Positions 18,709-27,588 of a stretch of DNA of 64,000 bases are shown in pieces. A program made the translations under genes and the position numbers. Position 1 is the stretch's first letter. Each line of letters opens with the position of its first letter. This stretch comes from Streptomyces sp. WMMC940 (GTDB taxonomy: Bacteria; Actinomycetota; Actinomycetes; Streptomycetales; Streptomycetaceae). The notes under the pieces were generated by a model. The model did not search any database, had not been told where the DNA came from, and worked only from the letters and a program-made list of their open reading frames with translations. The stretch spans positions 1,949,501 through 2,013,500 of the forward strand of contig NZ_JAPZBC010000001.1 of the NCBI RefSeq assembly GCF_027460265.1. Direction: 5' to 3'.

Positions 18709-20043
18709 ATGAGCGCAATTCCGCAGGAGCGCCGCGTCGTCACCGCCATCCCCGGCCCCAAGTCGCAGGAGCTGCAGGCCCGCCGTCTCTCCGCGGTCGC
18801 GGGCGGCGTGGGCTCCGTGCTGCCGGTGTTCACCGCCCGCGCCGGCGGCGGCATCATCGAGGACATCGACGGCAACCGTCTGATCGACTTCGGGTCCGGC
18901 ATCGCCGTGACCACCGTGGGCGCCTCCGCCGAGGCCGTCGTACGCCGGGCCTCCGCGCAGCTCGCGGACTTCACCCACACCTGTTTCATGGTCACGCCCT
19001 ACGAGGGTTACGTCGAGGTCTGCGAGGCCCTGGCCGAGCTCACGCCGGGCGACCACGCCAAGAAGTCCGCGCTGTTCAACTCCGGCGCCGAGGCCGTCGA
19101 GAACGCCGTCAAGATCGCGCGGGCCTACACCAAGCGCCAGGCCGTCGTCGTCTTCGACCACGGCTACCACGGCCGCACCAACCTCACCATGGCACTGACC
19201 GCGAAGAACATGCCGTACAAGAACGGCTTCGGCCCGTTCGCCCCCGAGGTGTACCGCGTCCCGGTCGCCTACGGCTACCGCTGGCCCACCGGCCCGGACA
19301 ACTGCGGCCCCGAGGCCGCCGCCCAGGCCATCGACCAGATCACCAAGCAGATCGGCGCGGACAACGTCGCCGCGGTCATCATCGAGCCGGTCCTCGGCGA
19401 GGGCGGCTTCATCGAGCCGGCCAAGGGCTTCCTCCCGGCGATCGCGCAGTTCGCCAAGGACAACGGCATCGTCTTCGTCGCGGACGAGATCCAGTCCGGC
19501 TTCTGCCGCACCGGCCAGTGGTTCGCCTGCGAGGACGAGGGCATCGTCCCGGACCTGATCACGACCGCCAAGGGCATCGCCGGCGGTCTGCCGCTGTCCG
19601 CCGTCACCGGCCGCGCCGAGATCATGGACGCCGCGCACGCGGGCGGCCTCGGCGGCACCTACGGCGGCAACCCGGTCGCCTGCGCCGGTGCGCTCGGGGC
19701 CATCGAGACCATGCGCGAGCAGGACCTCAACGGCAAGGCCAAGCGCATCGAGGAGGTCATGAAGGGCCGCCTGTCCTCGATGGCGGAGAAGTTCGACATC
19801 ATCGGCGACATCCGCGGCCGCGGCGCCATGATCGCCATCGAGCTGGTCAGGGACCGCGCCACCAAGGAGCCGAACCCGGAGGCCGCCGGCGCCCTCGCCA
19901 AGGCCTGCCACGCCGAGGGCGTCCTCGTGCTCACCTGCGGCACCTACGGCAACGTGCTCCGCTTCCTGCCCCCGCTGGTGATCGGCGAGGACCTGTTGAA
20001 CGAGGGTCTGGACGTCATCGAGTCGGCGCTCGCGGGCGTCTGA
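18709..20043 (+). CDS. gabT: 4-aminobutyrate (GABA) aminotransferase
   Basis: Pyridoxal-phosphate enzyme that moves the amino group of GABA to 2-oxoglutarate, giving succinate semialdehyde. The 444-residue length is normal. Class III aminotransferase motifs are clear: the glycine-rich FNSGAEAVENAVKIAR, the cofactor aspartate in FVADEIQSGFCRTG, and the Schiff-base lysine in TTAKGIAGGLPLSAVTG. The ATG at 18709 follows CAGGAG. It fits the last amine-removing step of the polyamine route encoded between 21 and 40 kb. Confidence 0.93.
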   Translation: MSAIPQERRVVTAIPGPKSQELQARRLSAVAGGVGSVLPVFTARAGGGIIEDIDGNRLIDFGSGIAVTTVGASAEAVVRRASAQLADFTHTCFMVTPYEGYVEVCEALAELTPGDHAKKSALFNSGAEAVENAVKIARAYTKRQAVVVFDHGYHGRTNLTMALTAKNMPYKNGFGPFAPEVYRVPVAYGYRWPTGPDNCGPEAAAQAIDQITKQIGADNVAAVIIEPVLGEGGFIEPAKGFLPAIAQFAKDNGIVFVADEIQSGFCRTGQWFACEDEGIVPDLITTAKGIAGGLPLSAVTGRAEIMDAAHAGGLGGTYGGNPVACAGALGAIETMREQDLNGKAKRIEEVMKGRLSSMAEKFDIIGDIRGRGAMIAIELVRDRATKEPNPEAAGALAKACHAEGVLVLTCGTYGNVLRFLPPLVIGEDLLNEGLDVIESALAGV

Positions 20044-20166
20044 GCGGGCCGGGCGGGGTGTGACCGCCCGTAATCGCGCGCTCTCTGTGAAGAACGTGTG
20101 GGGGGCCAATGGCGGGATCGCATTCCCGCTGTCGGTCCCCCTCCTGCTGCCGTACGGTTTCCGCAG

Positions 20167-21021
20167 ATGAGAGAAACACCCCGCTCGCAGGGGACTGCGG
20201 GCGACTCCATGGCGTGGCCTCCCCAGCCCCGCCCTGGCCGTGCCCTCGCGCACACCACCGGAGCCTCGCGCTCCGGATCTCCTCTCCGATCGGATGGCCG
20301 CCCGCCCCAAACCCCCCGGGGCGCGCGGCAAACCGGTCCTCACGGCCGCCCCGGAACCACCCCCCCTGTTCCGGGGCGGCCGGCCTTCTCCTTCGACTTC
20401 CGCGGATCCCTCGGCCCGCTCAGCGGCCCCGCCGTCGTCGCGGCGCTGTGCGCCGTGCTCTTCGCGCTGATCACCTGGCAGGTCGTGGGGCACGGACCGC
20501 TGCGCGCACTGGACGAGCACGTCGACCGGGCGGTCGTGGGCGACGGACCCGCGGGCCTCACCGAACTCCTCGCCGATCTCGGCAACGTGCAGGTCGCACT
20601 GCCGGTCCTGGCCGCGGCCGTCGGTCTGGCGCTGCACCGGCGCCGACCGGGCCCCGCGGCGGCGGTCGTCGTCGCCATGGCCCTCGTACCGGCGCTGGTG
20701 GCACCGCTGAAGGAGCTGACCGACCGGCCCGGACCGCTGACCCCGGAGACGGGGTACTTCCCGTCGGGCCACGCCGCGACCGCGATGGTGGCGTACGTCG
20801 GCGCCGCCCTCCTCGTCGGCAGCCGGCTGATGCCCGTCGCCGTGCTGCTCACGCTGGCGACGGGCATCGGCCTGGTACTGCGCGGCCACCACTGGCCTCT
20901 GGACGTCCTCGCCAGCTGGTCCCTCTGCGGGGTGCTGCTGGCCGGTGCCGTCATGGTCAGCTCCAGGGGTAGGCGTCGAAGAGGCGCTGGAACTCCCAGC
21001 CGCCGAACCGGTCCCAGTTGA
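20167..21021 (+). CDS. PAP2 family phosphatase, membrane-bound
   Basis: A lipid phosphatase of the phosphatidic acid phosphatase type 2 family. The three active-site motifs are present: KELTDRPGP, then PSGHA, then RGHHWPLD. About five hydrophobic segments are visible. The N-terminus before GPLSGPAVVAALCAVLF is low in complexity and the start is uncertain; no good ribosome site is seen at ATG 20167 or 20209. The 3' end lies opposite the relic of a glycosidase gene (20957-21060), so the last 20 or so residues may be acquired rather than ancestral. Confidence 0.75.
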   Translation: MRETPRSQGTAGDSMAWPPQPRPGRALAHTTGASRSGSPLRSDGRPPQTPRGARQTGPHGRPGTTPPVPGRPAFSFDFRGSLGPLSGPAVVAALCAVLFALITWQVVGHGPLRALDEHVDRAVVGDGPAGLTELLADLGNVQVALPVLAAAVGLALHRRRPGPAAAVVVAMALVPALVAPLKELTDRPGPLTPETGYFPSGHAATAMVAYVGAALLVGSRLMPVAVLLTLATGIGLVLRGHHWPLDVLASWSLCGVLLAGAVMVSSRGRRRRGAGTPSRRTGPS

Positions 21022-21060
21022 TCGACCAGGCCATCGGTCCGCGCAAGCCGGACCAGGTGC
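20957..21060 (-). pseudogene. C-terminal relic of a family 18 glycosyl hydrolase (chitinase-like)
   Basis: The minus strand reads GLRGPMAWSINWDRFGGWEF and then QRLFDAYPWS before a TGA at 20957-20959. The run M-x-W-S-x-N-W-D is the typical last barrel strand of GH18 chitinases. Upstream the frame soon loses resemblance and hits a stop at about 21101, so only about 35 codons remain. It overlaps the 3' end of the PAP2 gene in antisense. The catalytic DxxDxDxE region is gone. Confidence 0.55.
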
Positions 21061-21169
21061 GGTGGGCCCCAGGTGCCGTGGGTCCGGTAGGGGCCGCAGT
21101 TCACCTTCCGCGCAACTCGGTCCAGACCGATCATGCCGTCAAGACCTCCGGCAGCCCACCGCCCCCGTC

Positions 21170-21655
21170 TCACTCCCCCACGCGGCCGGCGGCGACGGCC
21201 TCGTGCATCGACAGTTCCAGCAGCGCGGGGTCGGTGAGGGTTCCCGAGCCGTCCGGGAGGACCACCCAGCGCACGCCCCCGGCGGTGCGCCCCGGATAGG
21301 GCAGCACCACCCAGGCGCCGGGCCCCGCGGCGTGGGTGCCCGTGCCGACCCAGCGCTCCGAGGAGCCCGGCGGCACGAAGAAGCCCATGCGCGGCGCCGG
21401 GTTGCGGCCGTCCCGGGCGATGCCGAAGTGGGCGAGGACCGGTCCCGGCCGGTCCGTGAGCCGCGTCAGGACGTCCAGCGCAGGTCCGGCGATCCTGCCG
21501 GGCAGGACGAGCACGTCCCAGTGTCCGCCCGTGGGGAACAGGGCGACACCCCTCGGGTCGCTCTCCCACCTCCTGCGCCAGTCGTCGGGGTCGGGCGCCG
21601 CCGACACCAGCCAGTCCACGCCCCCGCCGATCCCCCGGCCCCCGGTTCCCTTCAT
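21170..21655 (-). CDS. Conserved hypothetical protein, possible prim-pol-like N-terminal domain
   Basis: A 161-residue soluble protein, not firmly recognised. It contains PDDWRRRWESDPRGVALFP, GGHWDVLVLPG and VGTGTHAAGPGAWVVLPYPG. This wording recalls small actinobacterial proteins annotated from a bifunctional primase/polymerase N-terminal domain, but no catalytic acidic pair is obvious, so that label is weak. The ATG at 21655 has GGAGG nine bases upstream. It lies downstream of the polyamine oxidase gene on the same strand, separated by a terminator. Confidence 0.65.
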   Translation of the reverse strand: MKGTGGRGIGGGVDWLVSAAPDPDDWRRRWESDPRGVALFPTGGHWDVLVLPGRIAGPALDVLTRLTDRPGPVLAHFGIARDGRNPAPRMGFFVPPGSSERWVGTGTHAAGPGAWVVLPYPGRTAGGVRWVVLPDGSGTLTDPALLELSMHEAVAAGRVGE

Positions 21656-21870
21656 CTCCCACAGCCTCCGTTCCGTCCGCCTCGCCGCGTGCGCGGTCCG
21701 TGCGTCCACCCGGTCAGAGCGGGAAGGGCCCGCGCTATGACGCGGGTTCGGGCAGTCGGTGCAGGAATTCATCCGGGACCGGACGGGAGCACGGGACGGG
21801 CACACCGACCGGGGCGCGGATGGGGACACGGGACGGGGCACGGGGACACGGCACCGGCCGGGGACACGAA

Positions 21871-21896
21871 CGGCCGGGCCCCGAGGGGCCCGGCCG
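21871..21896 (-). terminator. Hairpin terminator after the amine oxidase gene
   Basis: A perfect 12-bp stem, CGGCCGGGCCCC paired with GGGGCCCGGCCG, with a two-base loop, 14 bp after the oxidase stop. The DNA from about 21780 to 21870 beside it is a run of imperfect GGGACACGGGAC-like repeats. Confidence 0.7.
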
Positions 21897-21909
21897 GACG
21901 GCGGAGGTG

Positions 21910-23322
21910 TCAGCTGTCGAAGCCGAGGCCGAGGCGGTCCATCGTCCTCAGCCACAGATTGCGCCGGCCGCCGCGGGCGTCCGCCCGGGCCAGCGACCAC
22001 TTGGTGATGCCGATCCCGGCCCAGGCCACCGGCTCGGGCGGGAAGGGCAGCGGCTTCCGGCGGACCATCTCCAGCCCGGTGCGCTCGGTCTGCTCTCCGG
22101 CGAGCAGATCGAGCATCACGTCGGCGCCGAAGCGGGTGGCGCCGACGCCGAGTCCCGTGTAACCGGCGGCATAGGCGACCCTTCCGCCGTGCGCGGTGCC
22201 GAAGAACGCCGAGAAGCGGGAGCAGGTGTCGATCGCGCCGCCCCAGGCGTGGGTGAAGCGCAGGCCCTCCAGTTGCGGGAAGCACTCGAAGAACTGCCCC
22301 GCCAGTTTCAGGTACGTCTCCGGCCGGTGGTCCATCTCGGCGGAGACCTTCCCGCCGTACGGGTAGATGGCGTCGTAGCCGCCCCACAGGATCCGGTCGT
22401 CGGCGGTGATCCGGAAGTAGTGGAACTGGTTCGCGCTGTCCCCGAGGCCCTGCCGGTTGCGCCAGCCGATCGCGGCACGCTGCTCGGGCGAGAGCGGTTC
22501 GGTCATCAGGGCGTAGTCGTACACCGGGACGGTGTACGGGCGGATCCGCTTGACCAGCGACGGAAAGACGTTCGTGCCGAGCGCGACCCGGCGGGCGAAG
22601 ACCCGCCCGTAGGAGGTGCGCACGGCCATGCCGGCGCCGGCGGAGGAGAGGTCGAGGGCCCGGGTGTTCTCGTAGATCCTCACGCCGAGGTCGAGACAGG
22701 CCCGCTTGAGGCCCCAGGCCAGCTTGGCCGGGTGGAGCATGGCCACCCCCTCCCGGTCCCACAGGCCGCCGAGGAAGGTCGGGGAGTCGACCTCGGCGCG
22801 CACGGCGTCCCGGTCGAGGAGTTCCAGGCCGCCGAAGCCGAGCCGGCCGGCCTCCTCGTGCATCTCGCGGAGCTCGTCGAGCTGGTGGGGCTCGGTCGCC
22901 ACGTCGATCTCACCGGTGCGCTCGAACTCGCAGTCGATGCCGTGGCGGGCGACGGCGGCCTCGATGGCGTCGAGGTTCCGCGCGCCGAGTTCCTCCAGCC
23001 TGGGCATGTCGTCCGGCCAGCGGGCCAGGCCGTTGGCGAGCCCGTGGGTCAGGGAGGCGGCGCAGAAGCCGCCGTTGCGGCCCGAGGCGGCCCAGCCCAC
23101 CTCGCGGCCCTCGATCAGGACGACGTCCCGAAGCGGGTCGCGCTCCTTGGCGATGAGCGCGGTCCACAGTCCGCTGTAGCCGCCGCCGACGACGAGCAGA
23201 TCGGTCTGCTCGTCGCCGGTGAGGGCGGGCAGGGCGGCGGGCTTGCCGGGGTCTTCCAGCCAGAAGGGGACGGGCTGGGCGTCGGAGAGTGATGAGGCAA
23301 AGGTCATGGCTGCTGGGGCCAT
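21910..23322 (-). CDS. FAD-dependent amine oxidoreductase, gamma-glutamylputrescine oxidase-like
   Basis: A 470-residue DAO-type flavoprotein. The dinucleotide-binding motif is LLVVGGGYSGLWTALIAKE near residue 42, followed by VGWAASGRNGGFCAASLTHG, the flavin-contact region of PuuB/OrdL-like oxidases. The C-terminal part has YAAGYTGLGVGATRFGADV. It probably oxidises putrescine or its glutamyl conjugate to the aminoaldehyde. The ATG at 23322 has AAGGAG about seven bases upstream. It sits 20 bp after potC on the same strand, so it belongs to the pot operon. Confidence 0.85.
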   Translation of the reverse strand: MAPAAMTFASSLSDAQPVPFWLEDPGKPAALPALTGDEQTDLLVVGGGYSGLWTALIAKERDPLRDVVLIEGREVGWAASGRNGGFCAASLTHGLANGLARWPDDMPRLEELGARNLDAIEAAVARHGIDCEFERTGEIDVATEPHQLDELREMHEEAGRLGFGGLELLDRDAVRAEVDSPTFLGGLWDREGVAMLHPAKLAWGLKRACLDLGVRIYENTRALDLSSAGAGMAVRTSYGRVFARRVALGTNVFPSLVKRIRPYTVPVYDYALMTEPLSPEQRAAIGWRNRQGLGDSANQFHYFRITADDRILWGGYDAIYPYGGKVSAEMDHRPETYLKLAGQFFECFPQLEGLRFTHAWGGAIDTCSRFSAFFGTAHGGRVAYAAGYTGLGVGATRFGADVMLDLLAGEQTERTGLEMVRRKPLPFPPEPVAWAGIGITKWSLARADARGGRRNLWLRTMDRLGLGFDS

Positions 23323-23341
23323 GGTTCCACTCCTTCGGGTG

Positions 23342-24154
23342 CTACTTGGGCAGTGCGGTCTTCCTCCGCCGGCCGCTGATCATCTGACCGGCGACGACGA
23401 CGATGACCGCCAGGGCGAACATGGCCGTACCGATGACGTTGATCTGGACGGGCGTGCCGCGCTGGGCCGAGCCCCAGACGAACATCGGGAAGGTGACGGT
23501 GTTGCCCGAGTTGAAGTTGGTGATGATGAAGTCGTCGAACGAGAGCGCGAAAGCGAGCATCGCGCCCGCGGCGATGCCGGGCGCGGCGATCGGCAGCGTG
23601 ACCCTCAGGAAGGTCTGCACCGGTCCCGCGTAGAGGTCCTTGGCGGCCTCCTCCAGCCTCGGGTCCATCGACATCACCCGGGCCTTGACCGCCACCACGA
23701 CGAAGCTGAGGCAGAACATGGTGTGCGCGATGAGGATGGTCGTCGGACCCAGCTCCGCCCCCAGGTTGAGGAAGAGCGTCAGCAGCGAGGCAGCCATGAC
23801 GACCTCGGGCATCGCCATGGGCAGGAAGATCAGGGAGTTGATCGCCCCGCGGGCCCGGAAGCGGTAGCGGACGAGCGCGAAGGCGATCATCGAGCCGAGG
23901 ACCGTGGCACCGATGGTCGCCCACAGCGCGATCCACAGGGACAGGCTGAGCGAGTCGCACATGTCGGCGACGCCGCACGGGTCCCGCCACGCGTCGGTGG
24001 AGAACTCCCGCCAGGAGTAGTTGAAGCGCCCGGCCGGCTTGTTGAAGGAGAACACCATCACGATGACGTTCGGCAGGACCAGGTACGCGAGCGTGAGCAC
24101 ACCCGCGATCACCACCAGGTTGCGCCGTATCCACGTCGTTGAGAGTCGCAACAT
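23342..24154 (-). CDS. potC: Polyamine ABC transporter permease PotC
   Basis: A 270-residue inner-membrane permease with about six hydrophobic segments. The EAA coupling loop is visible as MDPRLEEAAKDLYAGPVQTF. The start ATG overlaps the potB stop by one base (TGATG), so translation is coupled. With PotB it forms the channel of a putrescine/spermidine importer powered by PotA. Confidence 0.92.
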   Translation of the reverse strand: MLRLSTTWIRRNLVVIAGVLTLAYLVLPNVIVMVFSFNKPAGRFNYSWREFSTDAWRDPCGVADMCDSLSLSLWIALWATIGATVLGSMIAFALVRYRFRARGAINSLIFLPMAMPEVVMAASLLTLFLNLGAELGPTTILIAHTMFCLSFVVVAVKARVMSMDPRLEEAAKDLYAGPVQTFLRVTLPIAAPGIAAGAMLAFALSFDDFIITNFNSGNTVTFPMFVWGSAQRGTPVQINVIGTAMFALAVIVVVAGQMISGRRRKTALPK

Positions 24155-25089
24155 CAGACGAGATCCTCCGTACCGGCCCGGCGGATGTAGACCGTCACCA
24201 TGATCAGCACGACGGCCATGAGAATGAACGACAGCGCGGCCGCGGTCGGGTAGTCGAGCACCCGCAGGAACTGCGACTGGATGACGTTGCCGACCATCCG
24301 GGTGTCGGTGGAGCCGAGCAGTTCGGCGTTGACGTAGTCGCCGCTCGCCGGGATGAAGGTCAGCAGCGTCCCGGAGACGACACCCGGCATCGACAGCGGG
24401 AAGGTCACCTTGCGGAAGGCGGTCGAGGGCCTGGCGTAGAGGTCCCCCGCCGCCTCGTGGAGCCGTGGGTCGATCCGCTCCAGCGAGGTGTAGAGCGGCA
24501 GGATCATGAACGGCAGGAAGTTGTACGTCAGACCGGTGACCACGGCGAGAGGTGTGGCCAGCACACGGTTGCCCTCGGTCATCCCGAGCCAGCCGGTGAC
24601 GTCGAGGAAGCCGACGGTGTTGAGGACGTCCACCACCGGTCCGCCGTCCGCGAGGATCGTCTTCCACGCGAGCGTGCGGATCAGGAAACTGGTGAAGAAC
24701 GGTGCGATGACCAGCACCAGCAGCAGATTGCGCCAGCGTCCCGCCTTGAACGCGATGAGGTACGCCAGCGGATAGCCGAGCAGCAGGCACAGGATCGTGG
24801 CCGTGCCGGCGTACAGCAGGGACCGCAGGAACTGCGGGTAGTACTCGCTCAGCGCGTCCCAGTACGTCTGGAAGTGCCAGGTGACCTGGTAGCCCTCCTC
24901 CAGGGAACCGGTCTGCACGGACGTCGAGGCCTGGTAGACCAACGGCAGGGCGAAGAAGACCAGCAGCCACAGGATGCCCGGCAGCAGCAGCCAGTAGGGC
25001 ACGAGCTTGCGGCGCACCGGCTGCTTGCGCGGTACCGGCCCCGTCCCGGCCGGGGCGGGCGAGGCGGGGGGTGCCTCGGTGACGGTCAT
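24154..25089 (-). CDS. potB: Polyamine ABC transporter permease PotB
   Basis: A 311-residue permease. A proline-rich cytoplasmic N-terminus precedes six hydrophobic segments, the first being VPYWLLLPGILWLLVFFALP. The EAA loop is RIDPRLHEAAGDLYARPSTA. It overlaps potA by four bases (ATGA) and potC by one, showing tight coupling. It is the partner of PotC in the polyamine importer. Confidence 0.92.
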   Translation of the reverse strand: MTVTEAPPASPAPAGTGPVPRKQPVRRKLVPYWLLLPGILWLLVFFALPLVYQASTSVQTGSLEEGYQVTWHFQTYWDALSEYYPQFLRSLLYAGTATILCLLLGYPLAYLIAFKAGRWRNLLLVLVIAPFFTSFLIRTLAWKTILADGGPVVDVLNTVGFLDVTGWLGMTEGNRVLATPLAVVTGLTYNFLPFMILPLYTSLERIDPRLHEAAGDLYARPSTAFRKVTFPLSMPGVVSGTLLTFIPASGDYVNAELLGSTDTRMVGNVIQSQFLRVLDYPTAAALSFILMAVVLIMVTVYIRRAGTEDLV

Positions 25090-26237
25090 GCTGTCTCCTC
25101 CACCGTCTCCACGCCCGCGTCTATGTCCTGGGCGGCGTCGAGGCCGAACGTGTGCTCCGGGTTCCAGTGCAGGACGACCTCCGCGCCGGGTACCAGGCGC
25201 GGGTCCCGCTCGACGTTCTGCACGTACACCTCCAGCTCGGGGCAGACCGGGCTGTCGATGACGAACTGGGTGGAGACGCCGATGAAGCTGGAGTCCGCGA
25301 TCTTCCCGGTGAACCGGTTGCGCCCCTCGGTGATCTCACCGGCGTCGTCGGCGTGCGCCAGGGATATCTTCTCGGGCCGTACACCGACGAGGAGCTTGCC
25401 CCCGGCACGGGGCCGGGTGGCGCAGCGCGCGGCGGGCAGCCGCAGCTTGGCGTCGGCGGCGGTGACGACGACCTGGCCGCCGGCGGCCTCGGCGACCTCG
25501 GCCTCGATGAGGTTGGAGGTGCCGAGGAAGTTGGCGACGAACGTCGTCTGCGGGTTCTCGTAGAGGTCGGACGGGGCGCCCAGCTGCTCGACCCGGCCCC
25601 CGTTCATCACCGCGACCGTGTCGGCCATGGTCATGGCCTCCTCCTGGTCGTGGGTGACGTGGACGAAGGTGATGCCGACCTCGGTCTGGATGCGCTTGAG
25701 CTCCAGCTGCATCTGGCGGCGCAGCTTGAGGTCGAGGGCACCGAGCGGCTCGTCCAGCAGCAGCACCTGCGGGTGGTTGATGAGCGCGCGGGCGACGGCG
25801 ACGCGCTGCTGCTGCCCGCCGGAGAGCTGATGGGGCTTGTGCTTGGCCTTGTCGCCGAGCTGGACGAGCTCCAGCATCTCGTCGACCTGCTTCTTCACGG
25901 ACTTGATGCCGCGGCGGCGGAGCCCGAAGGCGACGTTCTCGTGGATGGTCAGGTGCGGGAAGAGGGCGTAGCTCTGGAAGACGGTGTTCACCGGTCGCTT
26001 GTACGGCGGGAGGTCGGTGACGTCCTTGTCGCCGAGGAAGACGGAGCCGGTGGTCGGGTCCTCCAGGCCGGCGATCATCCGCAGCGTGGTGGTCTTGCCG
26101 CAGCCGGAGGCGCCGAGCAGGGCGAAGAACGAGCCTTCGGGGACGGTGAGGTCCAGCGGGTGCACGGCCGTGAACGAGCCGTAGGTCTTGCTGATCCCGG
26201 TGAGGCGGACGTCTCCGCCCGCTGTCTTGTCAGTCAT
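25086..26237 (-). CDS. potA: Polyamine ABC transporter ATP-binding protein PotA
   Basis: A 383-residue ATPase driving polyamine import. Walker A is GASGCGKTTT near residue 42, the signature LSGGQQQRVAVARAL, Walker B LLLDEPLGALD, and the H-loop THDQEEAMTMAD. A C-terminal TOBE regulatory domain follows (about residues 260-370; LLVGVRPEKISLAHAD). The start is 47 bp after potD. All motifs are intact. Confidence 0.95.
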   Translation of the reverse strand: MTDKTAGGDVRLTGISKTYGSFTAVHPLDLTVPEGSFFALLGASGCGKTTTLRMIAGLEDPTTGSVFLGDKDVTDLPPYKRPVNTVFQSYALFPHLTIHENVAFGLRRRGIKSVKKQVDEMLELVQLGDKAKHKPHQLSGGQQQRVAVARALINHPQVLLLDEPLGALDLKLRRQMQLELKRIQTEVGITFVHVTHDQEEAMTMADTVAVMNGGRVEQLGAPSDLYENPQTTFVANFLGTSNLIEAEVAEAAGGQVVVTAADAKLRLPAARCATRPRAGGKLLVGVRPEKISLAHADDAGEITEGRNRFTGKIADSSFIGVSTQFVIDSPVCPELEVYVQNVERDPRLVPGAEVVLHWNPEHTFGLDAAQDIDAGVETVEETA

Positions 26238-26284
26238 GGATCGCGGTCCCAGGTGTCGAGAGGGGAGCAGGGAAGCAGGAACGG

Positions 26285-27535
26285 TCAGGCGCCGATGAGC
26301 TTGGCGAACTTCTCTTCGTACGCCGTCTCTTCCTCGCCGCTGAGCGAGCGGAAGGCATGGGACTTCGCGGCCATGGCCTTGTCCGGGAGGATCAGCGTGT
26401 TCTCGGCGAGCGCCGGGTCGATCTTGGCGAGTTCGGGGCCGACGCCCTCGACCGGGCAGACGTAGTTGATGTAGGCGGCGAGCTGGGCCGCGACCGGGAG
26501 CTCGTAGTAGTAGTCGATGAGCTTCTCGGCGTTGGTCTTGTGCCGGGCCTTGGCCGGGACCAGCAGGTTGTCGCTTGAGGTCATGTAGCCGGCGTCGGGG
26601 ATGACGAACTGGATGTCCGGGTTGTCCACCCGGAGCTGGACGAGGTCCCCGGCCCAGGCCAGACAGGCGGCGATGTCGCCCTTGTCCAGGTCCGAGGTGT
26701 AGTCGTTGCCGGTGAAGCGGCGGATCTGCTTGGTGTCGACGGCCCGCTGGACCTTCGCGATCGCCGCGTTGTAGTCGTCGCCGGTGACCTTGCCCGGGTC
26801 CTTGCCCATGTCGAGCAGGGTCATCCCGATGGTGTCGCGCATCTCGGAGAGACAGGCGACCCGGCCGCGCAGCGACTTGTCCTCCAGCAGCTGGGAGACG
26901 CTCTCGATCCTCCGGCCGCCGGTCGCCTTGGAGTTGTAGGCGATGACGGTGGAGATGCCGGTCCAGGGGTAGGAGTAGGCCCGCCCGGGGTCCCAGTCCG
27001 GGCTGCGGAACTGCGGCGACAGGTGGGCGTACGCGTTCGGCAGGTTGGCGGGATCGAGTTTCTGCGCCCAGCCGAGGCGGATGATGCGGGCGGCGAGCCA
27101 GTCGGTGACGTTGATCAGGTCGCGCCCGGTCTCCTGGCCGGCGGCGAGCTGCGGCCTGATCTTGCCGAAGAACTCGACGTTGTCGTTGATGTCCTCGGTG
27201 TACTTGACGCTGATACCGGTGCGCTTGGTGAACGCGTCGAGCGTCGGGTGGCTCTTCTCGTCCTCGCTGATGTCGATGTACTGCGTCCAGTTGGAGAAGG
27301 TGATCCGCTTCTCCTCGGCCGAGTGGTCGTCGGAGGCCGCCGCCCCTGCGCCCTCGCGCTTGGCGGGCGGGATGCCGCAGGCGTTCAGCGCGCCCATGCC
27401 ACCTATGGTGAGCGCGCCTGCGCCCGTCGCTCGCAGCAGGGAGCGGCGGGAGAGCGCGCCCCGGCCGTTCGTCAAGCTCCGCCGCATAGCGGCCAGCTGG
27501 GCCTCCGAGAGGCGCTCGGGCTGGTACTGCTTCAT
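26285..27535 (-). CDS. potD: Polyamine-binding lipoprotein PotD, Tat-exported
   Basis: A 416-residue extracytoplasmic receptor for spermidine/putrescine. The N-terminus has twin arginines in ALSRRSLLRA (R30-R31), a hydrophobic stretch, and a lipobox L-N-A-C with C53, so it is predicted to be exported folded by Tat and lipidated. The binding-protein body begins ITFSNWTQYIDI and includes GISVKYTEDINDN. It is the first pot gene on the strand, 53 bp after the aldehyde dehydrogenase gene, so the unit may run from the dehydrogenase through potDABC to the oxidase. Confidence 0.93.
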   Translation of the reverse strand: MKQYQPERLSEAQLAAMRRSLTNGRGALSRRSLLRATGAGALTIGGMGALNACGIPPAKREGAGAAASDDHSAEEKRITFSNWTQYIDISEDEKSHPTLDAFTKRTGISVKYTEDINDNVEFFGKIRPQLAAGQETGRDLINVTDWLAARIIRLGWAQKLDPANLPNAYAHLSPQFRSPDWDPGRAYSYPWTGISTVIAYNSKATGGRRIESVSQLLEDKSLRGRVACLSEMRDTIGMTLLDMGKDPGKVTGDDYNAAIAKVQRAVDTKQIRRFTGNDYTSDLDKGDIAACLAWAGDLVQLRVDNPDIQFVIPDAGYMTSSDNLLVPAKARHKTNAEKLIDYYYELPVAAQLAAYINYVCPVEGVGPELAKIDPALAENTLILPDKAMAAKSHAFRSLSGEEETAYEEKFAKLIGA

Positions 27536-27588
27536 GCGCTGTGTTGCCTTTCGGAATGGGTCGCCGTTCGGTCGTACGGCTGTGGCTG

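Noticed and set aside
21780..21870. Run of GGGACACGGGAC-like repeats that might be a CRISPR-like or satellite array
   Set aside because: Units are irregular in length and sequence, with no constant spacer. It is simple GC-rich low-complexity DNA beside a terminator.
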